Assembly: GCF_007677875.1 (NCBI RefSeq)
Contig: NZ_VEDO01000004.1
Location: 372,001-436,000, forward strand
Length of the DNA: 64,000 bases
From: Variovorax boronicumulans
Lineage (GTDB): Bacteria > Pseudomonadota > Gammaproteobacteria > Burkholderiales > Burkholderiaceae_C
Direction: 5' to 3'
Within the stretch, counting starts at the first letter, position 1. Every line of letters starts with the position of its first letter. Shown here piece after piece: positions 36,111-45,038 of the stretch. The notes beneath the pieces are model-generated. The model saw only the letters and a program-made list of their open reading frames with translations, ran no database searches and was not told where the DNA came from. Made by a program: the position numbers and the translations under genes.

Positions 36111-37195
36111 CACGCCGAGCGCCCTCCGAAGCCGGTGTTGCGCACCAGCATCCAAACGAAGAACGGCCCGCCGATCAGCGATGTCACCACGCCCACCGGA
36201 ATCTCGGTCGGGGCGAGCCAGGTGCGTGCCAGCAGGTCCACGAGCACCAGGAAGACGGCACCGCCCAATGCGGCCACGGGCAGTACGCGGCGGTGGTTGG
36301 TGCCGACCAGCATGCGCGTGATGTGCGGCACCACCAGGCCAATGAAGCCGATGGCGCCACTGACCGCCACCATGGCGCCGGTGACCAGCGACACCACGAC
36401 GAACAGCGTGCGCCGCAGGGCATGCGTGTTGATGCCCAGCGTGACCGCGGTCTCCTCGCCGCTGCCCATGGCGTTTAGCGCGCGCGCCTGCAGCAGCAGC
36501 CAGGCGATGGTGAGCACCAGCACCAGTGCCGGCAGCCCCAGCTCATCCCACTGCGTGCCGGCCAGCGTGCCCAGCGTCCAGGTCATCAGCGCGGCAGCAA
36601 GTTCACGCTGGCCCGAGGTCAGCGTGATGAGGCTGGTGATGCCCACCAGCACATAGCTCACGGCCACGCCCGACAGGATCAACCGCGTGGCATGGATGCG
36701 CCCCTGTACATGGGCCAGCAGATAGACCACGCAGGTGGCCAGCAGTGCGCCGGCGAACGCGCCGGCTGTCAGGGCATAGGCGCCGGCTGTGGCCAGTGCA
36801 CCGTAGGCCAGCACCGCGACGGCACCGACGGAGGCACCCGAAGACACGCCCAGCAGATAGGGATCGGCCAGCGGATTGCGCACCATGGCCTGCATGACCA
36901 CGCCGACCACCGCCAGGCCCGCGCCGACCAGCGCGGCCAGCAGCACGCGCGGCATGCGGATCATCCAGACGATCTGGAACTGCTCCATGGTCCAGGCGGT
37001 CGTCGCGGCGGGCTCGGCCCCCAGCGCCTGCCAGGCCTGCGCACCGGCGATCCGCCAGACGGTGGCGGGCGGGATGGCCACCGTGCCCCAGGTGATGGCG
37101 ACGGTGATGGCCAGCACCAGCAGCACCGCCAGCGCCAGGCACCACAGGCCGATGGGCCAGCGCCGTGCAGGTGCCAGCAGGTGTTCAGGCTGCAT
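36110..37195 (-). CDS. ABC transporter permease, BtuC/FecCD type
   Basis: A 361-residue inner-membrane permease with about ten helices. Family blocks: MPRVLLAALVGAGLAVVGVV, MVRNPLADPYLLGVSSGASVG, and near the C-terminus GAIGFIGLVVPHITRMLVG and EIPVGVVTSLIGGPFFVWML. The start is ATG 37195. It lies 7 bases after the binding-protein stop. Confidence 0.92.
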   Translation of the reverse strand: MQPEHLLAPARRWPIGLWCLALAVLLVLAITVAITWGTVAIPPATVWRIAGAQAWQALGAEPAATTAWTMEQFQIVWMIRMPRVLLAALVGAGLAVVGVVMQAMVRNPLADPYLLGVSSGASVGAVAVLAYGALATAGAYALTAGAFAGALLATCVVYLLAHVQGRIHATRLILSGVAVSYVLVGITSLITLTSGQRELAAALMTWTLGTLAGTQWDELGLPALVLVLTIAWLLLQARALNAMGSGEETAVTLGINTHALRRTLFVVVSLVTGAMVAVSGAIGFIGLVVPHITRMLVGTNHRRVLPVAALGGAVFLVLVDLLARTWLAPTEIPVGVVTSLIGGPFFVWMLVRNTGFGGRSA

Positions 37196-37202
37196 GTTCG
37201 GC

Positions 37203-38225
37203 TTACGGCCTGGCGTCGGCCATGCTGTCCGGGTGCATCGCGGCGGCCAGCGCCCGTGCCCTTGCCATGTTGCGCGGGCCTGGCGTGGCTTCGGCATAGG
37301 TCAGCACGAAGAAGCGTTTGTGCCGGATCGCATCGAGCTGGGACAGTTCGGGCTTGTTCAGCAGGAAGTCGATCTTGCCCTGCGCGTTCGGATGGCCGTA
37401 GTCGACGATGACGATCCACTCGGGGTTGCGCGCGACCACGTCCTCCCAGTTGCCCTTGGGCCAGTTGCTGGCGATGTCGTCGAAGATGTTGCGCCCGCCG
37501 GCCGCCTCGATGATGGCCTGCGGCATGCCGTAGCGGCCCGAGGTGGTCGGGATGTCCTCGCCGCTGTCGTAGACGAACACGCTCGGGCGCTGGGCCACGT
37601 CCCGAGTGCGGCGCTCCAGGTCGCGCAGCGATTGCTCCAGCCCCTGGATGCGCGGCGCGACCTCGGCCTCGACGCGGAAGATGCGCGCGATGTTGCGCAG
37701 GTCGGCCAGGGTGTCGTCCATGCTCACGCGTTCGCGCGGGCCGACCCGGATGCAGGACTCGGTCAGCACGTAGCTGGGGATGCCATGACGCGCGAGCACC
37801 TCGGGCGTCACCTCGCCGGGGCGGAAGCCATAGCTCCATCCGGCGAACACGAAGTCCGCGCGCGCCCCGACGATGGCCTCCAGGTTGATGCCCTTGCGCG
37901 AGAGAACGGGGGCCACCTCCAGCTGCTGGCGATAGACCGGATCGACCTCCTTGTTCTCCGGAATGCCGGCCGTGCCGACCAGGCGACTGCCCAGGCCCAG
38001 GTACAGGAACATCTCGGTTATGCCGACGTCGTAGGTGACCGCGCGCTGGGGTACCTGCACATAGGTGGTCGGCTGCCCGCAGACCTCCACGGTGACGGGT
38101 GCGACGGCCGCAGAGCCGGCGGGCGCTGCGGTGGCGGACGCCCCCATCGGCTCGGCCTGCTTCGAGCAGGCGCCGAGCAGCAGCACCAACGCGGCGCCGC
38201 AAAGGCTGGCTCGGCGCAGTTCCAT
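37203..38225 (-). CDS. corrinoid/siderophore-binding lipoprotein (BtuF-like)
   Basis: A 340-residue periplasmic binding protein of the cluster A-II type. The signal ends in the lipobox LLLGAC, so the mature protein is probably lipid-anchored. The fold shows a pair of lobes (RAVTYDVGITEMFLYLGLGS, and IIEAAGGRNIFDDI in the second) joined by a long helix. It starts 2 bases before the TonB receptor stop, the usual receptor, binding protein, permease, ATPase order. Confidence 0.88.
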   Translation of the reverse strand: MELRRASLCGAALVLLLGACSKQAEPMGASATAAPAGSAAVAPVTVEVCGQPTTYVQVPQRAVTYDVGITEMFLYLGLGSRLVGTAGIPENKEVDPVYRQQLEVAPVLSRKGINLEAIVGARADFVFAGWSYGFRPGEVTPEVLARHGIPSYVLTESCIRVGPRERVSMDDTLADLRNIARIFRVEAEVAPRIQGLEQSLRDLERRTRDVAQRPSVFVYDSGEDIPTTSGRYGMPQAIIEAAGGRNIFDDIASNWPKGNWEDVVARNPEWIVIVDYGHPNAQGKIDFLLNKPELSQLDAIRHKRFFVLTYAEATPGPRNMARARALAAAMHPDSMADARP

Positions 38226-38226
38226 G

Positions 38227-40308
38227 TCAGAAGCGCAGGTTGGCCGCGAGCTCGAACTGCCGGCCCGGGCCGACCAGGAACTGGCTGCCGTAGGTGGCGT
38301 TCGAGTAGAACTTGTCTGCCAGGTTGCGGCCGTACAGGCTGAACGTGGTGTTGGCGTTGTACTGCCAGTGCAGCGCCGCATCGAACAGCGTGTACGCGGG
38401 CACTTCCGTCGTGTTCGCGTTGTTGGCGAAGCGCTTGCCCACATAGCGCGTGCCGGCCGAGGCTTGCCAGGCGCCGATCCGGTAGTGCGCCCACAGGTTG
38501 GCCGTGTTCTTGGCCACGCCCAGCGGGCGGTTGCCGGCACGGTTGCCTCCCGCTTCCAACAGGGTGTCGAACTGGGCATCGGTGTAGCTCACGTTGCCTT
38601 CGAAGCGCAGCGCGGCGTTGGCACGCAGCACGCCGCCCAGCTCCACGCCTTTGGAGGACTGAGTGCCGCCCTGGATGGAGATGGCTGGCTGGTTCGGGTC
38701 GCGCGTGACGATGTCGTCCTTCTTGATGTCGTAGACGGCCAGGGTCCACTCGCCCAGGTTGTCCGCGAGCTGCTGTTTGACGCCGACCTCGAACTGCCGG
38801 CCTACGCTCAGCGTGAATGCGCTGTTCGCCAGGTTCAAGGTCAGCAAGGTGTTCACCGGATCGTGGCCCCGGCTGTACTGCGCGTACAGGCTGGTGCGCG
38901 CATCGAGCTTGTAGGTCACGCCCAGGCGTGCCGAGGTGCCGCTGAGGTCCTTGTCGAACGGTGTGCCCGACACCAGCTCGCGGCGCGACACGTCGTACTG
39001 GTCGTGGCGCAGACCACCCAGGAGTACCCAGCGGTCCGACAGCTTCCAGGCATCCTCGACATAGAAGGCGTTCTGGCGCAGCTCGGAGTCGAAACGCGCG
39101 CGCGTGGCGTCCGGGCTGTCCCAGCTGCCGTGTTGGGGATCGAAGGCGGAGACCACCGAGGAGCCGCTGTAGGGCGAGTTGTTGCTCGTGCGGAACTTGG
39201 CTTTAGAAAACTCCCAGCCCGCGGCCACCTGGTGCTGATCCAGCGTCAGGTCCACGCCCAGACGGTTACCGGTCTGCTCCAGATCGTGCAGGATTTCCAG
39301 GTAGTCCGAGCGCGCCACCGTGCCGGCTGTCGGGTTGTAGACATAGGCTTCGATGTTGCGCCAACGGCGGTCGGTCTCGAAGTGGAACAGCTCGTTGCGC
39401 ACGGTCACGATGTCATTGGCACGCCAGCGAACCTTGGCCCGAAGACGGTCGTCCTCGTAGCGGATGATGCTGTCGCCGGCGTTGTAGTTCTCGCCGCGCA
39501 GCGCCTCGACGACGTGGCCATTCAGGCCCGGCGTGCCCCAGTAGCGCGAAGGCTTTTGCAGGCTGCGGTCCGCGATCAGGTCGATCTGCAGGTCGCGGGT
39601 GGGCTCGATGCGCAGCGTGCCCATGAACTTGCCACTGCGCGAATCGTCCAGCGCACGCTCGCCGTCGCTGCGTTGGCCGTAGACGTCCAGACGGTAGCTG
39701 ACCACTTCACCAATCGGACCTGTCGCGCCGAAGCCGATGCGGCCGGTGGAATCCGATCCGCCGGACAGCAGCAGCTCGAAGCCACGTTCCCGACTGGGCT
39801 GCTTGCGCACGGCGTTGATGGTGGCGCCCATGGTGCCGCTGCCGTACATCAGCGAGGCCGGGCCACGCAACACCTCGATGCGCTCGTAGCCCCAGCTGTC
39901 GGTCGGGTAGGAAATGGTGCCCAGCGCCACACCAGCGGCCAGACCGTCCTCGGCCACACCGACCGAGTTCACGCCGACGAAGCCGCGGCTGCCGAACGAC
40001 AGGCCACCATTGCCCGGCGAAGCACTGGACGTGAGCCCCACGGTGCGCGTGATGGCCGGGGCAATGCTCATGTCGCCGCGTTCTTGCAGCTGCTCGGCGG
40101 ACACGCCGTCCACACTGGCAGGGGTGTCCTGGATGGCCAGACCTGTTCGGCTGGCGGTTTGCGCAGGGAGCCGCAGCTGCGCGCCAGCACGCTCGGCCTC
40201 TTCGGTGACGCGTACCTCGGGCAGCGTGGTTTGTGCCAGCGCAGGCGCGCATAGCAGCGCGGCGCACAGAGCGACTGGACGGATTGGAGCGGACGGGCGT
40301 TGCATCAT
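38227..40308 (-). CDS. TonB-dependent outer-membrane receptor under cobalamin riboswitch
   Basis: A 693-residue receptor with signal peptide ([15 protein letters not shown]), plug domain ([38 protein letters not shown]) and a beta-barrel ending in the aromatic residue of ELAANLRF. It is of the siderophore-receptor subclass rather than classic BtuB, but the riboswitch and operon indicate a corrinoid or cobalt-chelate substrate. It is clearly related to the receptor at 49985-52153. The start is ATG 40308 or 40305. Confidence 0.9.
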   Translation of the reverse strand: MMQRPSAPIRPVALCAALLCAPALAQTTLPEVRVTEEAERAGAQLRLPAQTASRTGLAIQDTPASVDGVSAEQLQERGDMSIAPAITRTVGLTSSASPGNGGLSFGSRGFVGVNSVGVAEDGLAAGVALGTISYPTDSWGYERIEVLRGPASLMYGSGTMGATINAVRKQPSRERGFELLLSGGSDSTGRIGFGATGPIGEVVSYRLDVYGQRSDGERALDDSRSGKFMGTLRIEPTRDLQIDLIADRSLQKPSRYWGTPGLNGHVVEALRGENYNAGDSIIRYEDDRLRAKVRWRANDIVTVRNELFHFETDRRWRNIEAYVYNPTAGTVARSDYLEILHDLEQTGNRLGVDLTLDQHQVAAGWEFSKAKFRTSNNSPYSGSSVVSAFDPQHGSWDSPDATRARFDSELRQNAFYVEDAWKLSDRWVLLGGLRHDQYDVSRRELVSGTPFDKDLSGTSARLGVTYKLDARTSLYAQYSRGHDPVNTLLTLNLANSAFTLSVGRQFEVGVKQQLADNLGEWTLAVYDIKKDDIVTRDPNQPAISIQGGTQSSKGVELGGVLRANAALRFEGNVSYTDAQFDTLLEAGGNRAGNRPLGVAKNTANLWAHYRIGAWQASAGTRYVGKRFANNANTTEVPAYTLFDAALHWQYNANTTFSLYGRNLADKFYSNATYGSQFLVGPGRQFELAANLRF

Positions 40309-40415
40309 GGTCGACCAAGTGGGACCGTCTGTCGTGACAGCAACGCGCACCACCCTCCAAGCGTTGGACAGGCGGCGTCGCGCCGCTGTCTGCACCCCGC
40401 AGACGGTCGGCATTT

Positions 40416-40690
40416 GCATGCTGGGCATGCGCGAACGCGCCAGGCCGGTATCCGGGCTCGCAAGGGGCAGAGAAGGGTTCTGCCAGCGCCGCGTCTTCCC
40501 AGGCCCGTCGCGCATCTGCTGTGGCAGACCACGTTCGAGCCCAGTGACGGCCTCCCGGCCGGGTGGTCCAGCCAGGGGGCAATCGGCGTTGTCGCTTGCT
40601 TACCGTTGCGGGGGCAGCCGGGGCATGAGCCGCTACCTTGTGGCTGCGGCCTTCACCTCGTTCCCGTTTACTCCGCATGCTGGGCATGCG
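40416..40690 (-). repeat. 16-base direct repeat around the riboswitch
   Basis: GCATGCTGGGCATGCG occurs at 40416-40431 and 40675-40690, i.e. in the 5' aptamer region and again just after the B12 box. Each copy is nearly self-complementary (GCATGC arms). The downstream copy lies where the expression platform is expected. Confidence 0.6.
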
Positions 40691-40706
40691 GACACCTGTC
40701 GCACGG
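40438..40706 (-). promoter_or_regulatory. cobalamin riboswitch
   Basis: Read on the minus strand, the order of conserved blocks is AACGGGAACGAGGTGAAGGC near the 5' end, GCCCCCGCAACGGTAAGC (the most characteristic block, about 40616-40599), GTCACTGGGC, and the 3' B12-box-like GAGCCCGGATACCGGCC. This layout is the cobalamin aptamer of betaproteobacteria. It lies about 130 bases upstream of the TonB receptor and probably represses the corrinoid operon when adenosylcobalamin is abundant. Confidence 0.9.
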
Positions 40707-40858
40707 ATGCCCTGGGGGACGAGTCCCCAGGGCGCGCGGAGTATAGCCAGGGTGCTGCGGACCATCGCGATCACCTTGCGGACAGGGGCGTTCGTCTGAC
40801 AAGCTCGCCGCGAAGTGTGTGGGAGCATGTTTCGCACGGACCCAAAGGAGTGCATTCC

Positions 40859-41593
40859 ATGATTCGACCCACCGCTGCCGCCTTGGCCGCGATCATGCTG
40901 ACCGCCTGTGCCCAAACCGCCATGCACGCGCCTGCCGCGGTGTCACCGGCCGCGTCGGCCGCCACGCCATCCAATGTGGCGCAGGCCTTTCCTCAGGCGC
41001 CCTTGCCTTACGCGACCGACGCGCTGGAGCCAGTGATCGACAAGGCCACCATGGAGATTCACTTCGGCCGTCACCACAAGGCCTACCACGATGCGCTCAA
41101 CAACTTCGCTGCAGCCAATCCCGAGCTAGCGCGCCTGACCCTGCAGGACATCTTGGCCAAGGTCTCGCTGCGGCCCGCCGTGGTGCGCAACAACGCCGGC
41201 GGCATCTGGAACCATGCCTTCTTCTGGCAGACCATGGCTCCTGCAGGACAGCGTGGTGCGCCGTCTCCTGCACTGCTGTCGCGCATCAACGCCGACTTCG
41301 GCTCTCTGGAAAACCTGCAGAAGCAATTCAACCAGGCGGGTACGGGCCGCTTCGGCTCGGGCTGGGCCTGGCTCATCGTGAAGGACGGCAAGCTCTTGGT
41401 CAGCTCCACACCGAACCAGGACAACCCGCTGATGGACGTGGCCGAGGTGCGCGGCACGCCCATTCTCGGCAACGACGTCTGGGAGCACGCCTACTACCTC
41501 AAGTACCAGAACCGCCGGGCCGACTACCTGGCCGCCTGGTGGCAGGTGGTGAACTGGAACGAGGTCAACAAGCGCTTCGCTGCCGCGCTCTGA
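40859..41593 (+). CDS. Fe/Mn superoxide dismutase with lipoprotein signal
   Basis: A 244-residue SodA/SodB-type enzyme. Metal ligands: His in [16 protein letters not shown], His in [13 protein letters not shown], and Asp/His in [20 protein letters not shown]. The first ~20 residues form a signal with the lipobox LTAC, so the enzyme is probably exported and lipid-anchored, unlike the usual cytoplasmic form. An AAGGAG Shine-Dalgarno precedes ATG 40859. It is divergent from the corrinoid operon. Confidence 0.9.
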   Translation: MIRPTAAALAAIMLTACAQTAMHAPAAVSPAASAATPSNVAQAFPQAPLPYATDALEPVIDKATMEIHFGRHHKAYHDALNNFAAANPELARLTLQDILAKVSLRPAVVRNNAGGIWNHAFFWQTMAPAGQRGAPSPALLSRINADFGSLENLQKQFNQAGTGRFGSGWAWLIVKDGKLLVSSTPNQDNPLMDVAEVRGTPILGNDVWEHAYYLKYQNRRADYLAAWWQVVNWNEVNKRFAAAL

Positions 41594-41604
41594 CCCAACG
41601 TCCA

Positions 41605-41640
41605 GGCCAGCAGGCAACCTTCTGTTGTTGCCTGCTGGCC
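41605..41640 (+). terminator. hairpin after the superoxide dismutase gene
   Basis: A perfect 14-base stem GGCCAGCAGGCAAC/GTTGCCTGCTGGCC with an 8-base loop, 12 bases after the stop. There is no T tract, so termination is likely but not typical. Confidence 0.5.
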
Positions 41641-41644
41641 AAGC

Positions 41645-41664
41645 CTTGACACGAAAACGTCAAG
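41645..41664. promoter_or_regulatory. inverted repeat upstream of the Bug-receptor gene
   Basis: CTTGAC, eight bases, GTCAAG: a 6-8-6 dyad 91 bases before the ATG. A candidate operator, possibly for the AraC-type regulator two genes on. Inference. Confidence 0.3.
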
Positions 41665-41755
41665 ATTTCGACCGCTTATGTCCGACACCGTCTGTCCATC
41701 GCCCTCAAACTGGACGCACGGTGGCGCGTAGTCCATCGCACGAAGGGGGTGGCGG

Positions 41756-42733
41756 ATGGACAGTCGACGTGGCTTCGTATCGGGCCTGAGCGGAATGGCG
41801 ATGGCCACCGCATTGGGAGGTTTCCTGCCGAATGCGCGGGCGGAAGCGGTGGCGCGCTTGCTGGTCGGCTTTCCACCGGGCGCGACCGGTGACCGCATCG
41901 CCCGCGCCGTGGCGCCGGTGCTGGCAACGAACCTCGGCGCCTCCGTGATCGTGGACAACAAGGCGGGGGCTGCCGGGCAGTTGGCCATCGAACTCGTCAA
42001 GAACGCCCCAGCGGACGGCACGCAGCTGCTGCAGACCATTGGCTCGTCCATGGTCATCTATCCGCACACCTACAAGGCCTTGCGCTACCGGCCGTTCGAA
42101 GACTTTGTTCCGGTCGGAACCGTTGCCACCGTGCCCATCGTGCTGGTGGCCGCCACGACGACGCCAGCCAAGTCGATGGCCGAAGTCGTCACGCTGCTCA
42201 AGCGCGACAAGAAGTACGGCTTCTTCGGCACACCTGCGGCGGGCAGCGTGTTCCATTTCTCAGGTGTGCTGCTGCAGCGCGCCATGCAGGTGCCCTTCGA
42301 CCATGTGCCCTACAAGGGCTCCGCGCCCTTGCTGCAAGACGTGTTGTCGGGGCAGGTTCCCTTCGGCTTCATGGCGCAAAGCGACATCCTGGAGCACTAC
42401 CGCGCCGGCAAGCTGCAGGTGATTGCGGTCACTGGAACATCGCGCACCTCCCAACTGCCGGAAGTCCCGGCATTCCCGGAGCTCGGCTACACCCAGATCG
42501 TCAACCGCGAGTGGTTCTCCTACTTCCTGTCCGCGACCACGCCCGAGGAAACGGTGGCACGGTACCGCGCCGCAGTGCGCAAGACGGTCGCTGCGGACGA
42601 GGTGCGCCGCAAGCTGCTCGACGCCGGCCTGGAGATGTCCGATGGCGAGTCCAGCACACTTGCGGCCACGATGCACAAGGAGCATGCGCAATGGCAAAAG
42701 ATCGTCAAGGAAATCGGCTTCGTCGCGGACTGA
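41756..42733 (+). CDS. Bug-family periplasmic solute-binding protein (TctC-like)
   Basis: A 325-residue extracytoplasmic receptor of the tripartite tricarboxylate family. Signal region MDSRRGFVSGLSGMAMATAL (an Arg-Arg pair, Tat- or Sec-like). Bug motifs: LLVGFPPGATGDRIARAVAP, SVIVDNKAGAAGQLAIELV, and PYKGSAPLLQDVLSGQVPFG. No TctA/TctB membrane partners are adjacent, as is common for these abundant orphan receptors. The ligand is unknown. An AraC-type regulator follows 16 bases later. Confidence 0.9.
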   Translation: MDSRRGFVSGLSGMAMATALGGFLPNARAEAVARLLVGFPPGATGDRIARAVAPVLATNLGASVIVDNKAGAAGQLAIELVKNAPADGTQLLQTIGSSMVIYPHTYKALRYRPFEDFVPVGTVATVPIVLVAATTTPAKSMAEVVTLLKRDKKYGFFGTPAAGSVFHFSGVLLQRAMQVPFDHVPYKGSAPLLQDVLSGQVPFGFMAQSDILEHYRAGKLQVIAVTGTSRTSQLPEVPAFPELGYTQIVNREWFSYFLSATTPEETVARYRAAVRKTVAADEVRRKLLDAGLEMSDGESSTLAATMHKEHAQWQKIVKEIGFVAD

Positions 42734-42749
42734 AGGGGCCACAGCCAAG

Positions 42750-43736
42750 ATGAGGCCGCATCCACGCACACGGGAGGTCGGCATCGTCGTCTTCGACGAC
42801 GTCCTGCTGCTCGATCTGGCAGGGCCGGGCGACGTGTTCGGTCGGGCCAATTTCCTGCTCAACCGGGAGGGCGAGCCCGACCGCTACCGTGTGACGGCCT
42901 TGTCCACTTTCGGCGGCGAAGTCCATGCCTCTTGTGGCCTGCGCTTGCAAACGGCACCGCTGCCGGCACCGGACATCTGCGCCTTCGACACCGTGTTGGT
43001 GGCCGGCGGCCCTGGCGTGTTGAAGGCTCGGCACGATGTGCCGCTGCAGAACTGGCTGCGGGCCATACAGCCGCGCGTCAACCGGCTCGGCTCCGTGTGC
43101 ACGGGCGCCTACGTGCTGGCCGAAGCCGGCATGCTGTGCGGCAAGACAACCACCACGCACTGGAACCACGCCACCGAGTTCGCCAAGCGCTACCCGGACG
43201 TGCGGCTCAACATCGACGCGATGTACGTGCGCGACGGCAATCTGTTCTCCTCGGCCGGTGCGACCGCCGGCATCGACCTTGCACTGAGCCTGGTCGACGA
43301 CGACTTCGGCCGTGACCTCGCACTGGCGATTGCGCGCGAACTCGTGGTGTTCCGCGTGCGGTCCGCCGGCCAGACGCAGTTCAGCACCGCGTTGGCCTCC
43401 TATGGGAACGAGTCGGACCGGATGCGCAAGGCCACCGAATTCATCATGGGCCAGCTCGAGGCCGGTGTGACGGCGGAGCAGGTGGCGGCGCATGTCTGCC
43501 TGAGCACGCGTCAGCTGACGCGCAAGTTCAAGGAAGCCTTCGGCATGTCACCAGCCCAGTACATCGGCGCGGCGCAGGTCGAGCTGGCCCGCGAGCTGTT
43601 GTCCGGCACCGACCAGCCCCTGGAAAAGATCGCCTTGCGCTGCGGCTTCTCCGGCCGCCAGCAACTGACCCGCGTCTTCACGAAGGCGCTGGACATGACA
43701 CCCGGCGCCTTTCGGGCGCGCTTCACAAACGACTGA
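42750..43736 (+). CDS. GlxA-type AraC regulator with DJ-1/PfpI domain
   Basis: A 328-residue protein. The N-terminal ~190 residues are a DJ-1/PfpI-like domain (VGIVVFDDVLLLDLAGPGDVF, LGSVCTGAYVLAEAGML with the nucleophile-elbow Cys). The C-terminal ~100 residues are an AraC HTH pair (AAHVCLSTRQLTRKFKEAFG, PLEKIALRCGFSGRQQLTRV). Start ATG 42750. It probably regulates this locus, including the following DJ-1 gene. The effector is unknown. Confidence 0.9.
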   Translation: MRPHPRTREVGIVVFDDVLLLDLAGPGDVFGRANFLLNREGEPDRYRVTALSTFGGEVHASCGLRLQTAPLPAPDICAFDTVLVAGGPGVLKARHDVPLQNWLRAIQPRVNRLGSVCTGAYVLAEAGMLCGKTTTTHWNHATEFAKRYPDVRLNIDAMYVRDGNLFSSAGATAGIDLALSLVDDDFGRDLALAIARELVVFRVRSAGQTQFSTALASYGNESDRMRKATEFIMGQLEAGVTAEQVAAHVCLSTRQLTRKFKEAFGMSPAQYIGAAQVELARELLSGTDQPLEKIALRCGFSGRQQLTRVFTKALDMTPGAFRARFTND

Positions 43737-43751
43737 CCAAGGCCTTCAACC

Positions 43752-44456
43752 ATGACGCAGACCAAGACCACCCGCATCGGCATGCTCGTGTTCCCCAAGA
43801 TCACGGCGCTTGACATCCTCGGTCCATTCGAGGTGCTCGCCCGCACGCCGAACTGCAGCGCGCAGCTGGTGTGGAAGGACACATCTCCTGTCCAAGGCGA
43901 CACCGGCCTGCGCCTGCTGCCCGACGTGGATTTTGCGAACGCCCCACAGTTCGACGTCATCGTCGTGCCGGGTGGCCCAGGGCAGACCGACCTGATGGAG
44001 GACGAGGAAGTCCTGCAGTTTTTGAGGACCCAAGCCGCAGGTGCGGAGCTTGTCACCTCGATCTGCACAGGCTCGCTGCTGCTGGCAGCCGCTGGCCTGT
44101 TGACCGGCTACAAGTCGACCTGCCACTGGTTGTCGATGGACCAGCTGGAGCAGTTCGGTGTGAAGACCGTGCCGGAGCGTGTCGTGGTCGACCGCAACCG
44201 CATCACAGGGGCGGGGGTGACCTCGGGCCTGGACTTCGCTTTCACCGTGGTTGCCACCTTGCGCGGAGAGGATGTCGCCAAGTCGATCCAGCTGATGATG
44301 GAGTACGACCCGGCGCCGCCATTCGACAGCGGCCACCCGCGTGTGGCAGCACCATCGCTCGTCGCGCAGGTCCGAGAGTCGGCCTCGGCCATGCTGGACC
44401 GTCGCCGCGCCGTGTCGGCGCGTGTGGCCCAGCGGCTCAGAAGCACGAGCGCCTGA
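43752..44456 (+). CDS. DJ-1/PfpI-family protein (isonitrile-hydratase-like)
   Basis: A 234-residue cytoplasmic DJ-1-superfamily protein. Motifs: IGMLVFPKITALDILGPFEV, DVIVVPGGPGQTDL and TSICTGSLLLAAAGLL with the catalytic-type Cys, then RNRITGAGVTSGLDF. This pattern is that of InhA-type isonitrile hydratases and related proteins; the true substrate is not visible. It lies 15 bases after the GlxA-like regulator. Confidence 0.85.
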   Translation: MTQTKTTRIGMLVFPKITALDILGPFEVLARTPNCSAQLVWKDTSPVQGDTGLRLLPDVDFANAPQFDVIVVPGGPGQTDLMEDEEVLQFLRTQAAGAELVTSICTGSLLLAAAGLLTGYKSTCHWLSMDQLEQFGVKTVPERVVVDRNRITGAGVTSGLDFAFTVVATLRGEDVAKSIQLMMEYDPAPPFDSGHPRVAAPSLVAQVRESASAMLDRRRAVSARVAQRLRSTSA

Positions 44457-44489
44457 AGTCGGGTGGTCTACGGCGTGTTGCCAGAGCGG

Positions 44490-44517
44490 CTGCCCTGGGC
44501 AAATTGCCCAAGGGCAG
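44490..44517 (+). other. hairpin between DJ-1 and DUF2946 genes
   Basis: CTGCCC ... GGGCAG encloses a GGGCAA/TTGCCC stem with one bulged base. No T run. It may be a weak terminator or a leader structure of the DUF2946 gene. Confidence 0.35.
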
Positions 44518-44558
44518 CCAGCGGGCGCGCACGCCACCTGCACGTATCATCGCCGCCC

Positions 44559-44921
44559 ATGCACACGCTGCGCCGCTCCACCATGCTGGTCCGTCTGGTC
44601 CTGGCTTGGTTCATGCTCGCGCTCGGCGTGGCCATCGCTGCGCCAGTCGTCCAACCGCAGGCCATGGAGCTGATCTGTACGGCCAGCGGCGGCGCCAAGC
44701 TCATCGTCCTCGGCGAGGACGGCGACCAGGACCGCGTGGCCAGCCACCATTCCATCGAATGCCCGATGTGCCTGGCGGTGACCTTGCCACCGGCTCCTCA
44801 GAATCTGCATGCCGAGCCGGTGCTACCGCTCGCCCATGCGCTGCACCCCATCGCGGCCGCCCACATCGCGGCGCTGGTCGGGGCGCCGTTGCCGCCACGC
44901 GGCCCTCCCTCCCTTTCCTGA
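44559..44921 (+). CDS. DUF2946-family protein with CxxC motif, copy A
   Basis: A 120-residue protein with one N-terminal signal/anchor helix (LVRLVLAWFMLALGVAIAAP) and an exported part. It carries one Cys in LICTASGG, then HHSIECPMCLAVTLPP, with His and a Cys-x-x-Cys that could bind copper or another soft metal. The tail HIAALVGAPLPPRGPP is shared with the copy at 49479. Start ATG 44559; the open frame begins upstream. It precedes a TonB receptor, a pairing repeated with the second copy. Confidence 0.75.
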   Translation: MHTLRRSTMLVRLVLAWFMLALGVAIAAPVVQPQAMELICTASGGAKLIVLGEDGDQDRVASHHSIECPMCLAVTLPPAPQNLHAEPVLPLAHALHPIAAAHIAALVGAPLPPRGPPSLS

Positions 44922-45038
44922 TCCATCGCTCAAGCGCAGCACCGTCCGTCGGCCTGCGCTTCGCTTCGCCGCATGCTGCGGCAACGCGGTCCTGCGCATT
45001 GGTGTGCAGGGCCGCCTTGGAAGGAACTGGAGAGGTCC

